DNA of 64,000 nt from Dyadobacter luticola (GCF_005860805.1 NZ_VCEJ01000002.1:542375-606374); one strand, 5' to 3'; shown: positions 8,784-16,954, counted from the stretch's first letter. A program made the numbers and translations. The notes: a model not told the origin generated them from the sequence alone.

Positions 8784-9509
8784 ATGACTTACGCAATCCA
8801 AACCGATCAACTAAACTACTCCCACGGGGGGCAGTTGATTGTCAACAACCTCAGCCTACAGGTCCCGGCTGGAAGTATCTTCGGTTTTCTTGGCCCGAAT
8901 GGCTCCGGGAAAACGACTACAATCTGCCTACTGCTCGGATTGATCCCGACACAAGGGCCTTGCATTCAAATGTTTGGACAGCAACTCAATGACCAACGGT
9001 TGTTAATACTGCAAAAGATTGGTGCTCTCATTGAAGCCCCTGTTTTGTATCCACATTTATCAGGCGGGGAAAATATGGAAATAGGACGACTGGCCCGAAG
9101 GGTTGAACGTGAGCGAATTGGCCGTGTACTTGAAATGGTTGGCCTTGCGGAAGAAGCGAGAAGACGCGTAAAAACTTATTCGCTAGGCATGCGGCAGCGG
9201 CTCGGTATTGCATTGGCACTGTTGGGCGATCCTGAACTGCTTATCCTGGATGAACCAACGAACGGTCTGGACCCCGCGGGTATTAGGGAAATGCGAAGGT
9301 TATTGGCTGAACTGAGCCAGGTTCATGGCAAAACGGTCTTTATTTCAAGTCATTTATTAGATGAAATGGAAAAGCTCGTCACGCATGTAGGCATACTGAA
9401 CCATGGAAAAATGCTGTTCCAGGGGCCGGTTGCACAGCTTCATTCGGATTTTGCCGCCGGGGCCACCCTGGAAGAAATATTTTTGAACCTTACCAATGAG
9501 CCGATATGA
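8784..9509 (+). CDS. ABC transporter ATP-binding protein (bacitracin/lantibiotic-type exporter)
   Basis: From ATG 8784 (preceded by GGAGA about 12 bases upstream) the protein has 241 residues. It shows Walker A GPNGSGKTT, the signature YSLGMRQRLGIALAL, Walker B LLILDEPTNGLDP and the switch His in ISSHLL. It powers an ABC-2 type exporter. Its last codons overlap the permease start (ATGA at 9506), so the two are translationally coupled. The family (CcmA/BcrA) includes peptide-antibiotic self-protection and daunorubicin-type pumps. The substrate cannot be told from sequence. Confidence 0.93.
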   Translation: MTYAIQTDQLNYSHGGQLIVNNLSLQVPAGSIFGFLGPNGSGKTTTICLLLGLIPTQGPCIQMFGQQLNDQRLLILQKIGALIEAPVLYPHLSGGENMEIGRLARRVERERIGRVLEMVGLAEEARRRVKTYSLGMRQRLGIALALLGDPELLILDEPTNGLDPAGIREMRRLLAELSQVHGKTVFISSHLLDEMEKLVTHVGILNHGKMLFQGPVAQLHSDFAAGATLEEIFLNLTNEPI

Positions 9510-10276
9510 ATATTGCGGCACATCTGCTCTCAGGCCTTGCCATGGAAAGGCTGAAAATAAAAAGGACAATGGTCGTCTGGTTGGCCGTGTTTGCGCCGGC
9601 CTTTGTGGTGGTTGTGGCATTTGTAGCAGGCTATGCGGACGGCGAAAAATTTTATAAACCCGGAGTCAATCCCTGGTTCAATTTTTCGGAACACATCCTG
9701 GCAGGCTGGTCCCTGTTTATTTTTCCGATTTACGTCTCGCTGCTTTCCGCACTTTATGCAGGTATCGAACATCAGAACAGGGCGTGGGGATACATATATA
9801 GCTTGCCGATGTTAAAAAGCAGTATTTATCTGAGCAAGCTTGTGGTATTGACAGCGCTTATCGCGCTCAGTCACGTGGTCTTATTTGTATCGGGATCATT
9901 GGCAGGGAACCTGATGGGAGTGTTAAAACCTGCTTACGGATTCCAGGATTTCACGATGCCAACATTCATGCCGCAGGCTTGCATTTGGATATGTATTTGC
10001 GGCCTTGGGATGACGGTTATTCAATTGTTAATCAGCCTTTGGTTCGAAAGCTTTATAGTTCCGGCCGGGTTCGGCCTTTTTGCGACATTGACAGGTGCGA
10101 TCGCAAGAAGTTTTCAGGTAAGCCATTTTTCTCCATACCTGTGGCCATTTGTATTTCTGAACTTTACACTGGACGTGCAGAAGTGGGATTATCCTATTTT
10201 GGGAAAGAGCTTCTTATTGTATGTGCTTGGTATACTGATTAGCCTTTGGGCCCTGGGCAAGAGAAGTAATTTATAG
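9506..10276 (+). CDS. ABC-2 type permease of the exporter
   Basis: This 256-residue integral membrane protein has about six hydrophobic segments (first at residues 24-43, VVWLAVFAPAFVVVVAFVAGY; others near 75-95, 115-135, 155-175, 180-200, 225-245). The pattern EHQNRAWGYIYSLPMLKSSIYLSKL is typical of ABC-2 permeases of the BcrB/lantibiotic-immunity type. It starts inside the stop codon of the ATPase gene and pairs with it. Its transcription diverges from the LytS/LytTR operon across about 200 bases, a common regulator-target arrangement. Confidence 0.88.
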   Translation: MNIAAHLLSGLAMERLKIKRTMVVWLAVFAPAFVVVVAFVAGYADGEKFYKPGVNPWFNFSEHILAGWSLFIFPIYVSLLSALYAGIEHQNRAWGYIYSLPMLKSSIYLSKLVVLTALIALSHVVLFVSGSLAGNLMGVLKPAYGFQDFTMPTFMPQACIWICICGLGMTVIQLLISLWFESFIVPAGFGLFATLTGAIARSFQVSHFSPYLWPFVFLNFTLDVQKWDYPILGKSFLLYVLGILISLWALGKRSNL

Positions 10277-10469
10277 ATTGGTATATCCTTCAACATCCAT
10301 TATTTATCCTCCTACTCTGATCTGTTTCCTTTTCTTTAATAGTTCTTTTAAATTGTACCAAGGGGGCGAATGCAATATTTTCGTTGCAAAATAGGAGGAA
10401 TAATTGTTAAAAAAAGTTCTCTCCATTCCACCGACAATTCGTATTTTAAGGTCTTAAAATATCCAGATT

Positions 10470-10841
10470 ATGCGCAATCAAATCAAATTACATGTCCTGT
10501 TTTGGCTGGTAACATTTTTACTATTTATGGGGCAGCCATTGGTAGACTGGCAGCACAGTATTTTTGGTTATTTTCTGGTTTTGGGAAACGTGTATACGGC
10601 CAGGTGGATATGCGGCCAATCCTATTCGGCCAATTGGAGCGACATGTTCCGCATGTTCTTCCTTACCTTTTTTGCTTGGAGCTTGGCCGGACTGTCCGTA
10701 TTTGCCAGTTTCGTCGAACCTGGCCTGCATCTTATGCATTACTTAGAATCACTTATCAACATCTCGTGTCTTGTCGCATTTTCATTATTCCCAGCTTATT
10801 TTGTTTTCAGGATCAAAAGGAAAATTGCAGCTAAAATTTAA
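10470..10841 (+). CDS. Small four-helix membrane protein of unknown function
   Basis: The frame encodes 123 residues with four strongly hydrophobic segments (about 8-22, 32-44, 63-78, 93-112) and a basic end (RIKRKIAAKI). The layout resembles the membrane half of LytS-type kinases (MRNQIKLHVLFWLVTFLLF start) without any kinase part, so it may be a truncated sensor or an independent small membrane protein. A competing frame on the same strand (10370-10834) looks like a shadow. It stands just left of the first repeat of the 11-22 kb array and could be the first or anchor gene of it. Confidence 0.5.
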   Translation: MRNQIKLHVLFWLVTFLLFMGQPLVDWQHSIFGYFLVLGNVYTARWICGQSYSANWSDMFRMFFLTFFAWSLAGLSVFASFVEPGLHLMHYLESLINISCLVAFSLFPAYFVFRIKRKIAAKI

Positions 10842-11013
10842 TTCTTTGAGGTTATTTCGGCTTAATAAAGACATCAAAAACGACCGGGGACAAATCGTTA
10901 GGACAGAATTGCTATTCGTATATTCTTGGTGCCCCATTATCGTAATGACAAGTTCTTTTTCTGCCCGAGAACCGCCGACAAGCTTGCGAATCTGGGCCTC
11001 AGGGCAATACCGT

Positions 11014-11096
11014 CGCTCAATACGTCCCGTTCTTGCGATTGCTCGGCATGCGTTGAGGGTGGGATGGCTGTCTCATCTTGGAGCGTTTTGTGAGAT
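11014..11096 (+). repeat. Array repeat 1 (imperfect inverted-repeat element, about 83 bp)
   Basis: The left end reads GCTCAATACGTCCCG and the right end GAGCGTTTTGTGAGA (11081-11095), preceded by an inner GTCTCAT at 11070. The ends are inverted relative to each other. It is the leftmost of eleven copies, in the same orientation as all others. Confidence 0.7.
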
Positions 11097-11270
11097 TGAT
11101 CGATTTGTTAGGATATTTAATTCCGCGTAACAGCTAAAGAACTCATAATGAGGGCATATTGTCTTTTCAATATAGCTGGCTGCTTTGAAAAATGAGGGCT
11201 TTCATCTCTCCTTTGTTCTCGAATCTACAGCTGGATTTAGTAAGCGCATCGATCATTTGCGCAACGACAC

Positions 11271-11717
11271 TTACCTTCTCAATTTATTCATCATATGAAA
11301 TTGAGGCGAATCTTGCATTAGCAACGCTATTGCCAAAGCATTAAGCGGCACCGAAGAAAGATGCTCATCAAGAATTGAGATACCATTGAATAAGCAGAAT
11401 TCTATCATTGAATCCAGTAAGCTTGAGTAGTCCGATGTAAAATCTACACGAAAGCGAACGCTCACTACGCGCTGGTCTTCCATAAAAATCTCACAACAAC
11501 TTTTGTCCAGTTCACCAAACTGTACTATGTTTTCACTCCATGATTGCTTTTGCGGTATAAATGTCTTTATGGGCATGAAAGCTGACACATCCATTGGGAA
11601 TACTGTCCAAAAGCGTTCATCATCCACCAGTCCATCAGAAGTTTGAAAATCATCAAAGTTGACCGTATCGATACTGGCCGCAGGAACTAAAATGAAATGG
11701 TATTGCCAAATTGCCAT
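11271..11717 (-). CDS. Uncharacterised soluble protein (array interval 1)
   Basis: I chose ATG 11715-11717 (MAIWQYHFILVPAASID), which gives 148 residues. The longer frame begins with TTG inside array repeat 2 and has no family-like N-terminus. There is no signal peptide or membrane segment. The protein is acidic with aromatic N-terminal features (WQYHFILVP). It reminds me of small immunity- or accessory-type proteins from Bacteroidota, but I cannot assign a family. It is the only gene between repeats 1 and 2 and is oriented against the repeats. Base composition is more AT-rich than the exporter genes to the left. Confidence 0.55.
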   Translation of the reverse strand: MAIWQYHFILVPAASIDTVNFDDFQTSDGLVDDERFWTVFPMDVSAFMPIKTFIPQKQSWSENIVQFGELDKSCCEIFMEDQRVVSVRFRVDFTSDYSSLLDSMIEFCLFNGISILDEHLSSVPLNALAIALLMQDSPQFHMMNKLRR

Positions 11718-11787
11718 GTTATGGGCGGATAAAATTAATAGCATTGGTGTTGTCGTAAAAGTAACTGAGACAATAGGTATTATCGCT

Positions 11788-11874
11788 ATACTCAACAATT
11801 ATCCTGTAGCTCTTCGGAACTCAGCTACTGCGGATTGATACTATTCCCCGCTTCAAAAGAGCGTTTTGTGAGAA
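11788..11874 (+). repeat. Array repeat 2 (about 87 bp)
   Basis: Left end CTCAACAATTATCCTGTAG (from 11791), right end GAGCGTTTTGTGAGA ending at 11873. The left arm is among the most diverged, but the right arm is identical over 15 bases to that of repeat 1. It covers the upstream frame extension of the preceding minus-strand gene. Confidence 0.6.
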
Positions 11875-11935
11875 CAGACAATAATGATAAAAAGATGAGA
11901 TGCTATTTTGAAATAAGTATCCAATCTTTATATTT

Positions 11936-12202
11936 ATGCTGTTATCCAACTACTTATTAATCAGTATGGCCATATTGACCTCATTGTTTGGACTCGGAGA
12001 TCAGGAGCTTTTTCTGATTTCGATTGCAATACTATTTTACTCAGTTGTGATATGGACGGTCGTCGATCTATTTTCTAATAAAGATCTACCCGCAATCCCA
12101 AAACTACTTTGGTTGATTGTAATTCTTTTCTTTCCATTTCTAGGAACGCTGATTTACTTATATTACGGGAGGTCAGCGAAACATTTGTCCAACCAACGGT
12201 AA
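11936..12202 (+). CDS. PLDc_N-type small membrane protein (array interval 2)
   Basis: This 88-residue protein has two or three membrane segments (about 6-22, 27-46, 56-76). The second half, IPKLLWLIVILFFPFLGTLIYLYYGR, is the signature of the PLDc_N domain (phospholipase D/cardiolipin synthase N-terminal membrane module, PF13396). Stand-alone copies are common and of unknown function; they may be membrane anchors or stress-related. It starts 62 bases after repeat 2 and ends 56 bases before repeat 3, so the gene fills its interval almost exactly. Confidence 0.8.
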   Translation: MLLSNYLLISMAILTSLFGLGDQELFLISIAILFYSVVIWTVVDLFSNKDLPAIPKLLWLIVILFFPFLGTLIYLYYGRSAKHLSNQR

Positions 12203-12257
12203 TAGCGATATCTGCGCCAGTATAGCTAGTTCCTGGGCGAAGAAACCCATAGTACCT

Positions 12258-12340
12258 GTCTCAAATAACGTCCGAATATTGCGGCTGATCTGGATAAGTT
12301 GCCATGGGGTTTCTGTCTCACGTCGAGGGTTTTGCAAGAA
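12258..12340 (+). repeat. Array repeat 3 (about 83 bp)
   Basis: Left end GTCTCAAATAACGTCCGA from 12258, inner GTCTCAC at 12314, right end TCGAGGGTTTTGCAAGA ending at 12339. Both ends are clear. It is followed directly by the remnant hydrolase tail at 12395-12446. Confidence 0.8.
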
Positions 12341-12394
12341 CGGAAAATGAGCTAGACTTTCCATGTTTCCGATTAAATAATCGACAAAACCATA

Positions 12395-12446
12395 TTACTG
12401 TTCTGCCCAGGCCAATATTTTATCGATATATAGCTTCCACCAGTGC
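12395..12446 (-). pseudogene. 3' end of a second alpha/beta-hydrolase gene (cassette remnant)
   Basis: Read on the minus strand, this stretch encodes TGGSY, then after a 2-base insertion IDKILAWAEQ and a TAA stop at 12395-12397. The intact hydrolase at 20574-21611 ends SGSYIDKILAWVEQ. At the nucleotide level the two segments match closely, including bases just beyond the stop, and both lie 55-60 bases to the right of an array repeat. The rest of the gene is missing. This is the relic of a duplicated gene-plus-repeat unit. Confidence 0.75.
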
Positions 12447-12762
12447 ATATTTAAATAAAAAAGCAGATGCGAGTACCTCAGCAGCAGCTTAATCGCCAGT
12501 TGCCATTTTTTGTTTGGAAGTCAGCTTGCTTGTCATGTACCGAAAAACTTGAAAATCCCTTTAATCTGGGTTAAGTTTTCAGGCCCGCAAGTGGATGGCG
12601 ACGAGTAAGTGGATTTCATTGCCGACACGCGGATTTTGGATGACAGTTGTGTGATGTCTATTACTTTACACTATATTTATGGAGTAGAGTGGCTGATTAG
12701 GAGCGCGTTAGTTAATACTGATTGAATTGGAGTCTTCATTTACACAAATAAATCTTACTACT

Positions 12763-13191
12763 ATGAAGAAGTTTACTCTGCTGTTCCTCTTTTTATTACC
12801 ACTCATTGCTTTAAAATGCGACGATCATGATCTGCCAGCAATCCAGAAGGTAGAAACAACCCTATCCGGAGCCAATGAGGTCCCGGCCAATAATACGCAA
12901 GCAAGCGGCAAGTTTTCAGGGACATTTGACCCAACCACCAAATTATTAAAATTCAGCCTCACCTACACCGGACTTGTTCCCACAGCCGGGCATATTCATA
13001 CCGGGGCAGCTGGTACCAATGGACCCGTGACCATTCCATTTCTTTCTGTTGCCACAAGTCCGATTGTCTACGAAGTGGCCCTCACAGATGCTCAGGTGAC
13101 AGCTTTGCAGACCGGAAACCTTTACACAAATCTTCACACGCCGATGTATCCCGGCGGAGAAATACGTGGCCAGCTAGCCATTGTTCCGTGA
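12763..13191 (+). CDS. CHRD-domain exported protein (array interval 3)
   Basis: Starting at ATG 12763 (MKKFTLLFLFLLPLIALKCDD) the product has 142 residues: a signal sequence with a Cys at 19 (unusual lipobox, Lys at -1) and one CHRD domain (about 28-142). Hallmarks are LSGANEVPANNTQASG, GHIHTGAAGTNGPV and the ending LHTPMYPGGEIRGQL. CHRD domains are named from chordin and occur in many bacterial exported proteins; the role is unknown, perhaps metal or protein binding. It is the only intact gene in the longest interval (repeats 3-4), which also holds two remnants. Confidence 0.85.
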   Translation: MKKFTLLFLFLLPLIALKCDDHDLPAIQKVETTLSGANEVPANNTQASGKFSGTFDPTTKLLKFSLTYTGLVPTAGHIHTGAAGTNGPVTIPFLSVATSPIVYEVALTDAQVTALQTGNLYTNLHTPMYPGGEIRGQLAIVP

Positions 13192-13204
13192 CATTAACAT
13201 GGTT

Positions 13205-13650
13205 TTAATGGTTGCTTCGGTGCTGAGGTGCTTGGGTCAGAAGTAAATTTCTTCCCTTGCCCGGCCACTGCAGCGACATTGAAAAATCCGACGACGGTCG
13301 ATCCGTTTGCCTTTGAGTTGACAATATTGATGGATACGTTCGCCAGCGGGGCAGAGGTGAACAGCTCCGAGATGCCGCCTCTCCGGTCGGCTTGAGAAAT
13401 GACCTCAGCCAAATAGTTAAAGGAAACCAGGTTAATCGAATGAATCTTTGCATAAACGGAGTCGCCGTCGACCAGAGGAGCTACCGGACGGTCGTCGTCA
13501 CCCCGTCGTCTGCGTTGATCCCCAGCCTGATCGGTAAAATGAAGGTACTGCCCTCAAAGCCGCTGCCTGACGATTTTCCTTCATCGTAGGCGGTGCTAAT
13601 TTCACTTGTCTTATTGAGCAGTTTCCCGTTTTTATAAGCGCGCATCACCC
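13205..13650 (-). pseudogene. DUF4249-family lipoprotein fragment, frameshifted
   Basis: On the minus strand, RAYKNGKLLNKTSEISTAYD and SGSGFEGSTFILPIRLGINADDG lead to an in-frame stop near 13480. One frame over, GDSVYAKIHSINLVSFNYLAEV then SELFTSAPLANVSINI and GFFNVAAVAGQGKKF follow. These are the last 130-150 residues typical of DUF4249 proteins, outer-membrane-associated lipoproteins usually encoded next to TonB-dependent receptors. The N-terminal two thirds and any receptor partner are missing. The fragment runs opposite to the CHRD gene, whose stop lies just to its left. Confidence 0.6.
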
Positions 13651-13932
13651 TCTATAAATTGACCAGCTTGCAAAGAACTATCAATCCTAAGGAAGAGTTT
13701 TTGTTCTATACCGCCTTGCTCTTGAGTGGACTGCGGTCTCGTACAAACCGGAGATGTCTTAAAAGACAACCTCGCCGTCAGAAAAGCTCTCGCCGATATT
13801 GATGCCATACGAACCGGGGTCGTCTTAACAGAGAAAGCCCTTTTTTATAAAGTTAGCCTTAGCGAGCAAATGGATTCAACCTTAATTCCGTGTGGCCATA
13901 TTAGGTTTAAACAATGAGTTAGTATTCTAGCT
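13651..13932. other. Non-coding or decayed stretch before repeat 4
   Basis: A plus-strand frame (about 13726-13917) without ATG reads LKDNLAVRKALADIDAIRTG, which looks protein-like but matches no family I know. It is probably debris of a lost cassette gene. Confidence 0.3.
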
Positions 13933-14016
13933 GTTTCCTAACATCCCAAATCTAATGCACGGAAGCAACCGAGAATGTGCAGGCGATTTATCTCATGTTC
14001 GAGGGTTTTGTGAGGA
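13933..14016 (+). repeat. Array repeat 4 (about 84 bp)
   Basis: Left end GTTTCCTAACATCCCA from 13933 (diverged), inner TCTCATG at 13990, right end TCGAGGGTTTTGTGAGG ending near 14015. The stop codon of the next minus-strand gene begins only about 17 bases further. Confidence 0.65.
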
Positions 14017-14032
14017 AGTAACTGCCAGACGG

Positions 14033-15355
14033 TTATTGAAGTTTGAACCATTTACGGCTTAGTAAGCGGGGTGTATAGGATACCATCAGATAGCTCCATA
14101 TGGGTATTTTTCCAGCATCCGGAACCTTATTGAGTAGCTCCATGCGCTTGTCAGCAATGGTGAACGAAAAGCCATAAATGATCTCTATTCCTTTGATGGG
14201 CTTGTAATTCAAAGACAAATCACTTTCAAAGCCAAGATATTTACCGGCGATTTCCTCGCCTTCACTTATAAGCGGATATTGGGAGTAAAATAGGTGGGCA
14301 TCGCCTCGCAAAGAAAGCCTTTTACCAGCCTGGTAAATAATAAAGAGGTACGGATTGATCAGTCCTTTTTCATTGACATCTGCCGGGAACCGGGTGAACA
14401 GGTTCATGTTGCCCATGAATTTCCAAGCTACTCCGTAGAGCGGCACGAACGAATTGGATATCTTTTTAGAGGGAGTATTTTTCTCACCACTCAATATTTC
14501 AGCACCCAACCGGAACAACGTTCTTCCTGTATTCGCACTGATCTCAGGTTGGATGTAATAAGCGCGTAATTTTTCCGAAGCTGCGTTCTGGCCATACTGA
14601 TAGTATGCGTTCACTGTCCCGAAAATGCTGCCCTGGGTGTATTCAAGTCGTCCGCCATTGGTGATACGTCGATAGTATTGCCGGTCGCCGGTTGTTCTCC
14701 GGAATACATCCATTGCATTGATGTTTGTAAGTGTAATGTTGTTATTGAACTTGTGCTTTAAGTGATGGACAAAAAGAAATTTATAGGTGTGAGAGCCAAC
14801 CGGCGAATAGGCTGGATCGAAATGCTGTCCATATGGCCTGGTGAATACTAATGTTAGGTCTGTCTCCAATTTCTTCTTATAAAGTAACCGGATACCCTCA
14901 TGCGAGCGGCTCTGCTGGCCCCAGGGCGCAGCAGAGAATATCCTGCCATTGTCGAGCGACAAAGCTTGTCTGCCGACCCTTACAGAAAAGTTTTTAGTAA
15001 TAGTAGGTTCAGCGTACAGTTCAAAAAAATTAATACTCCCGACATGGGAAAAGCGTCCAGTTTCACCCCAAACGTGGATTTCCTGCGGCGAAGCATGTAA
15101 ACGAAGCCAATTTGTCTTATAAGTAATGCTGAGCCGGTTCCTTTGGGTGGTATATAGATCAGGCATAACCGTATCGGCAGCTGTCCACATAAAATTATCC
15201 CGATATTCAGCCCTGGGTCTTACTTCGAAATCAATGATCAATTCCCGGCGCAAGGTATCAGCCGATTGTGCAAGCAAATCACCGGCTCCAAAAATCAGAA
15301 GTAGAAACGCTATCAAATAAAGCGTTGTAGGATTTGGATAGGTCTGCCTGAACAC
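14033..15355 (-). CDS. Alginate-export-like outer-membrane porin (array interval 4)
   Basis: The 440 residues comprise a signal peptide (about 1-30, ending DLLAQ) and a beta-barrel domain. The first strand, LIIDFEVRPRAEYRDN, the motif TQRNRLSITYK and VRVGRQALSLDNGRIFSA are typical of the alginate_exp (PF13372) porin family, and the C-terminus has alternating aromatic strands. It should form an outer-membrane channel; the substrate is unknown and need not be alginate. It stops 17 bases from repeat 4 and starts about 72 bases from repeat 5, filling its interval. Its base composition resembles the chromosome background more than the small cassettes do. Confidence 0.8.
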   Translation of the reverse strand: MFRQTYPNPTTLYLIAFLLLIFGAGDLLAQSADTLRRELIIDFEVRPRAEYRDNFMWTAADTVMPDLYTTQRNRLSITYKTNWLRLHASPQEIHVWGETGRFSHVGSINFFELYAEPTITKNFSVRVGRQALSLDNGRIFSAAPWGQQSRSHEGIRLLYKKKLETDLTLVFTRPYGQHFDPAYSPVGSHTYKFLFVHHLKHKFNNNITLTNINAMDVFRRTTGDRQYYRRITNGGRLEYTQGSIFGTVNAYYQYGQNAASEKLRAYYIQPEISANTGRTLFRLGAEILSGEKNTPSKKISNSFVPLYGVAWKFMGNMNLFTRFPADVNEKGLINPYLFIIYQAGKRLSLRGDAHLFYSQYPLISEGEEIAGKYLGFESDLSLNYKPIKGIEIIYGFSFTIADKRMELLNKVPDAGKIPIWSYLMVSYTPRLLSRKWFKLQ

Positions 15356-15426
15356 AAAAAATTAGTTTGTCAGGCAAAACTAGCTCATAATCTATAAATT
15401 CAATAGACTAATATTTCTTTTTACTT

Positions 15427-15513
15427 GTCTCATGAAACGTCCGATAGTTGTGACCGATCAGACTTCGACGGGGCGGCGGGATGAGTGTCTCACGTTCGAG
15501 GGTTTTGTGAGAA
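15427..15513 (+). repeat. Array repeat 5 (87 bp, near-consensus)
   Basis: Left end GTCTCATGAAACGTCCGAT from 15427; right end TCGAGGGTTTTGTGAGAA ending at 15513. Aligning the left end with the reverse complement of the right end gives about 13 matches over 17 positions (TCTCA, AAAC, CGA blocks). Within the right part there is a second dyad: TCTCAC 15488-15493 and GTGAGA 15507-15512 with a 13-base loop. This is the best copy for building a consensus. Confidence 0.85.
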
Positions 15514-15773
15514 TCGTTAGTCCGGGCTCGAATAACTCATTTTATGTTAAACAACAAAACACAGAACAAGAGGGTGAGAGGGGTTTTGTGAAAGTTCTTG
15601 GTTTTGTACAAGGAGAACCCACTTTTTCCCATTGCGTTCCGGATCCGCTGCTGAACTAGGTAGAAGCAGTCCTGAACGAAAATTTTATAACGCTTTTGTG
15701 TTTTTTGACTGCTACTAAACGTATCAAATCTATTAGTCTTACAATGTCGTAATAGAGCTATTGATATAAAAAC

Positions 15774-16211
15774 TCAGTGCTTTGGCGTATAAGATACTTG
15801 AACATGAATGTGTTCTGAGATTTTGAGAAGATCAGCTATGAAATTAATCCTGTCTTTGGGAGAGATCATTATACTGTCATATCGATTATATTTCAACTCT
15901 AATCTGTTCAATGACAGAGCTGGCGCGCTCAGGGGGTTTCTTGTTTCCACTATCCTTGTAATCGATCTGATAGGTATCGTCTTGTCCACTATAAAGCCAG
16001 ATTTAATTCTGATCTGATCGCCAATGATTTGGTAGTATGTAGTCAAAAACAAGTGCAGAAAGAAAGCACCTATTAACGCAACAATAGCAAAACCGCCCCA
16101 ACCTCCTTTCGAGATAAGTAATATGCTAACAACTATGGACAGACCAGAAATTGAAATAGATAACTCAGGCCCGATTGCAGAATTGTATTTTTTTGTCTTT
16201 AAATCTACCAT
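15774..16211 (-). CDS. PH-domain (bPH_6-like) membrane protein (array interval 5)
   Basis: The 145 residues have two membrane segments (about 18-34 and 40-57) followed by a bacterial pleckstrin-homology-like domain: YQIIGDQIRIKSGFIVDKTIPIRSI, then ETRNPLSAPALSLNRLELKY and ISPKDRINFI. That is the pattern of the bPH_6/DUF1200 family. Function is unknown; such domains sit on the cytoplasmic face. It is AT-rich compared with genes outside the array. It is the sole gene between repeats 5 and 6, on the opposite strand to the repeats. Confidence 0.8.
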   Translation of the reverse strand: MVDLKTKKYNSAIGPELSISISGLSIVVSILLISKGGWGGFAIVALIGAFFLHLFLTTYYQIIGDQIRIKSGFIVDKTIPIRSITRIVETRNPLSAPALSLNRLELKYNRYDSIMISPKDRINFIADLLKISEHIHVQVSYTPKH

Positions 16212-16347
16212 CGTAACAGCTAATCAACTTACGAAAACGAATGACAACATAAAGTTATATAAAAATAGTTATACTCACTTAACATCAGTTTATTACCGGC
16301 TTTAATCCAAAATTCCTGAGGTAATACAAGCCCTAAAATACCTATTT

Positions 16348-16433
16348 GTCTCAGAAAACGTCCGAAATTTCCGGCTAATAAGAACACAGACAGGCGAGTG
16401 AAGTTAGTCTCGTGGTCGAGCGTTTTAGGAGAC
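16348..16433 (+). repeat. Array repeat 6 (86 bp, most symmetric ends)
   Basis: Left end GTCTCAGAAAACGTCCGA (16348-16365) and right end TCGAGCGTTTTAGGAGAC (ending 16433). Reverse-complementing the right end gives GTCTCCTAAAACGCTCGA, so the two 18-base ends match at about 14 positions with no gaps. In this copy the outermost GTCTC/GAGAC are perfectly inverted. Confidence 0.85.
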
Positions 16434-16513
16434 TGAATCCATCTGGTCTCCTTTCAACTAAATTCAACGTTTCGACCATAATTAGTGTCCTCATGTATAA
16501 ACTGTTATCTAAG

Positions 16514-16888
16514 ATGAAGGCTTTACTCTATTTACTTTTGATGGTGCTGGTTTGTTGCTGCAAGAAATCAGAGGTATCATTAAATACAAATAACTTGATT
16601 GGGACTTGGAAATTACGCTCGTCAACACCCGCGTCTCAAATTCGTTGGACATTCGACGAAGACTACCTTTATATAGCATCCGATTCTTCGCTTAGTTGTC
16701 GCTCAGCCGAAGGACAGCCTTGGGAATATCGAGTGACAGAAAAAACCTTCCATGCGAGATATGTCGGAATATCGAACGGACTCGTAACCATTCCAGATAT
16801 CCGCTACCAAATTACTGTTGTTTCAGACAGCATACTTACTCTGGAAAATAGCGGCTCTGACAGACAAGACTTCATAAAATGTAGGTAG
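16514..16888 (+). CDS. Small lipoprotein, lipocalin-like (array interval 6)
   Basis: ATG 16514 gives 124 residues: MKALLYLLLMVLVCCCKKSE is a lipoprotein signal with clustered cysteines near 15-17. The mature part begins NNLIGTWKLRSS, the start motif of lipocalin-like/DUF4923-type calycin domains in Bacteroidota, and continues with alternating strands. Ligand unknown. The last codons (about 16868-16888) lie inside the left arm of repeat 7, so the gene and its 3' repeat are physically merged. Gene start is 80 bases after repeat 6. Confidence 0.7.
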   Translation: MKALLYLLLMVLVCCCKKSEVSLNTNNLIGTWKLRSSTPASQIRWTFDEDYLYIASDSSLSCRSAEGQPWEYRVTEKTFHARYVGISNGLVTIPDIRYQITVVSDSILTLENSGSDRQDFIKCR

Positions 16889-16954
16889 GACAGAAAAGCC
16901 AATTCGTCTAAAATAAATTGGTTGGGTGTCTTACAAGGGAGGATTATGTGAGAA
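16868..16954 (+). repeat. Array repeat 7 (about 87 bp, diverged)
   Basis: The left arm (TTCATAAAATGTAGGTAGG) overlaps the end of the lipoprotein gene. The inner box is GTCTTAC at 16928 and the right end GAGGATTATGTGAGA ends at 16953. It is less conserved than copies 5, 6 and 10 but has the same length and box order. Confidence 0.55.

Noticed and set aside
10370..10834. 154-codon plus-strand frame
   Set aside because: Overlaps the more plausible hydrophobic frame 10470-10841 and has a random residue pattern.
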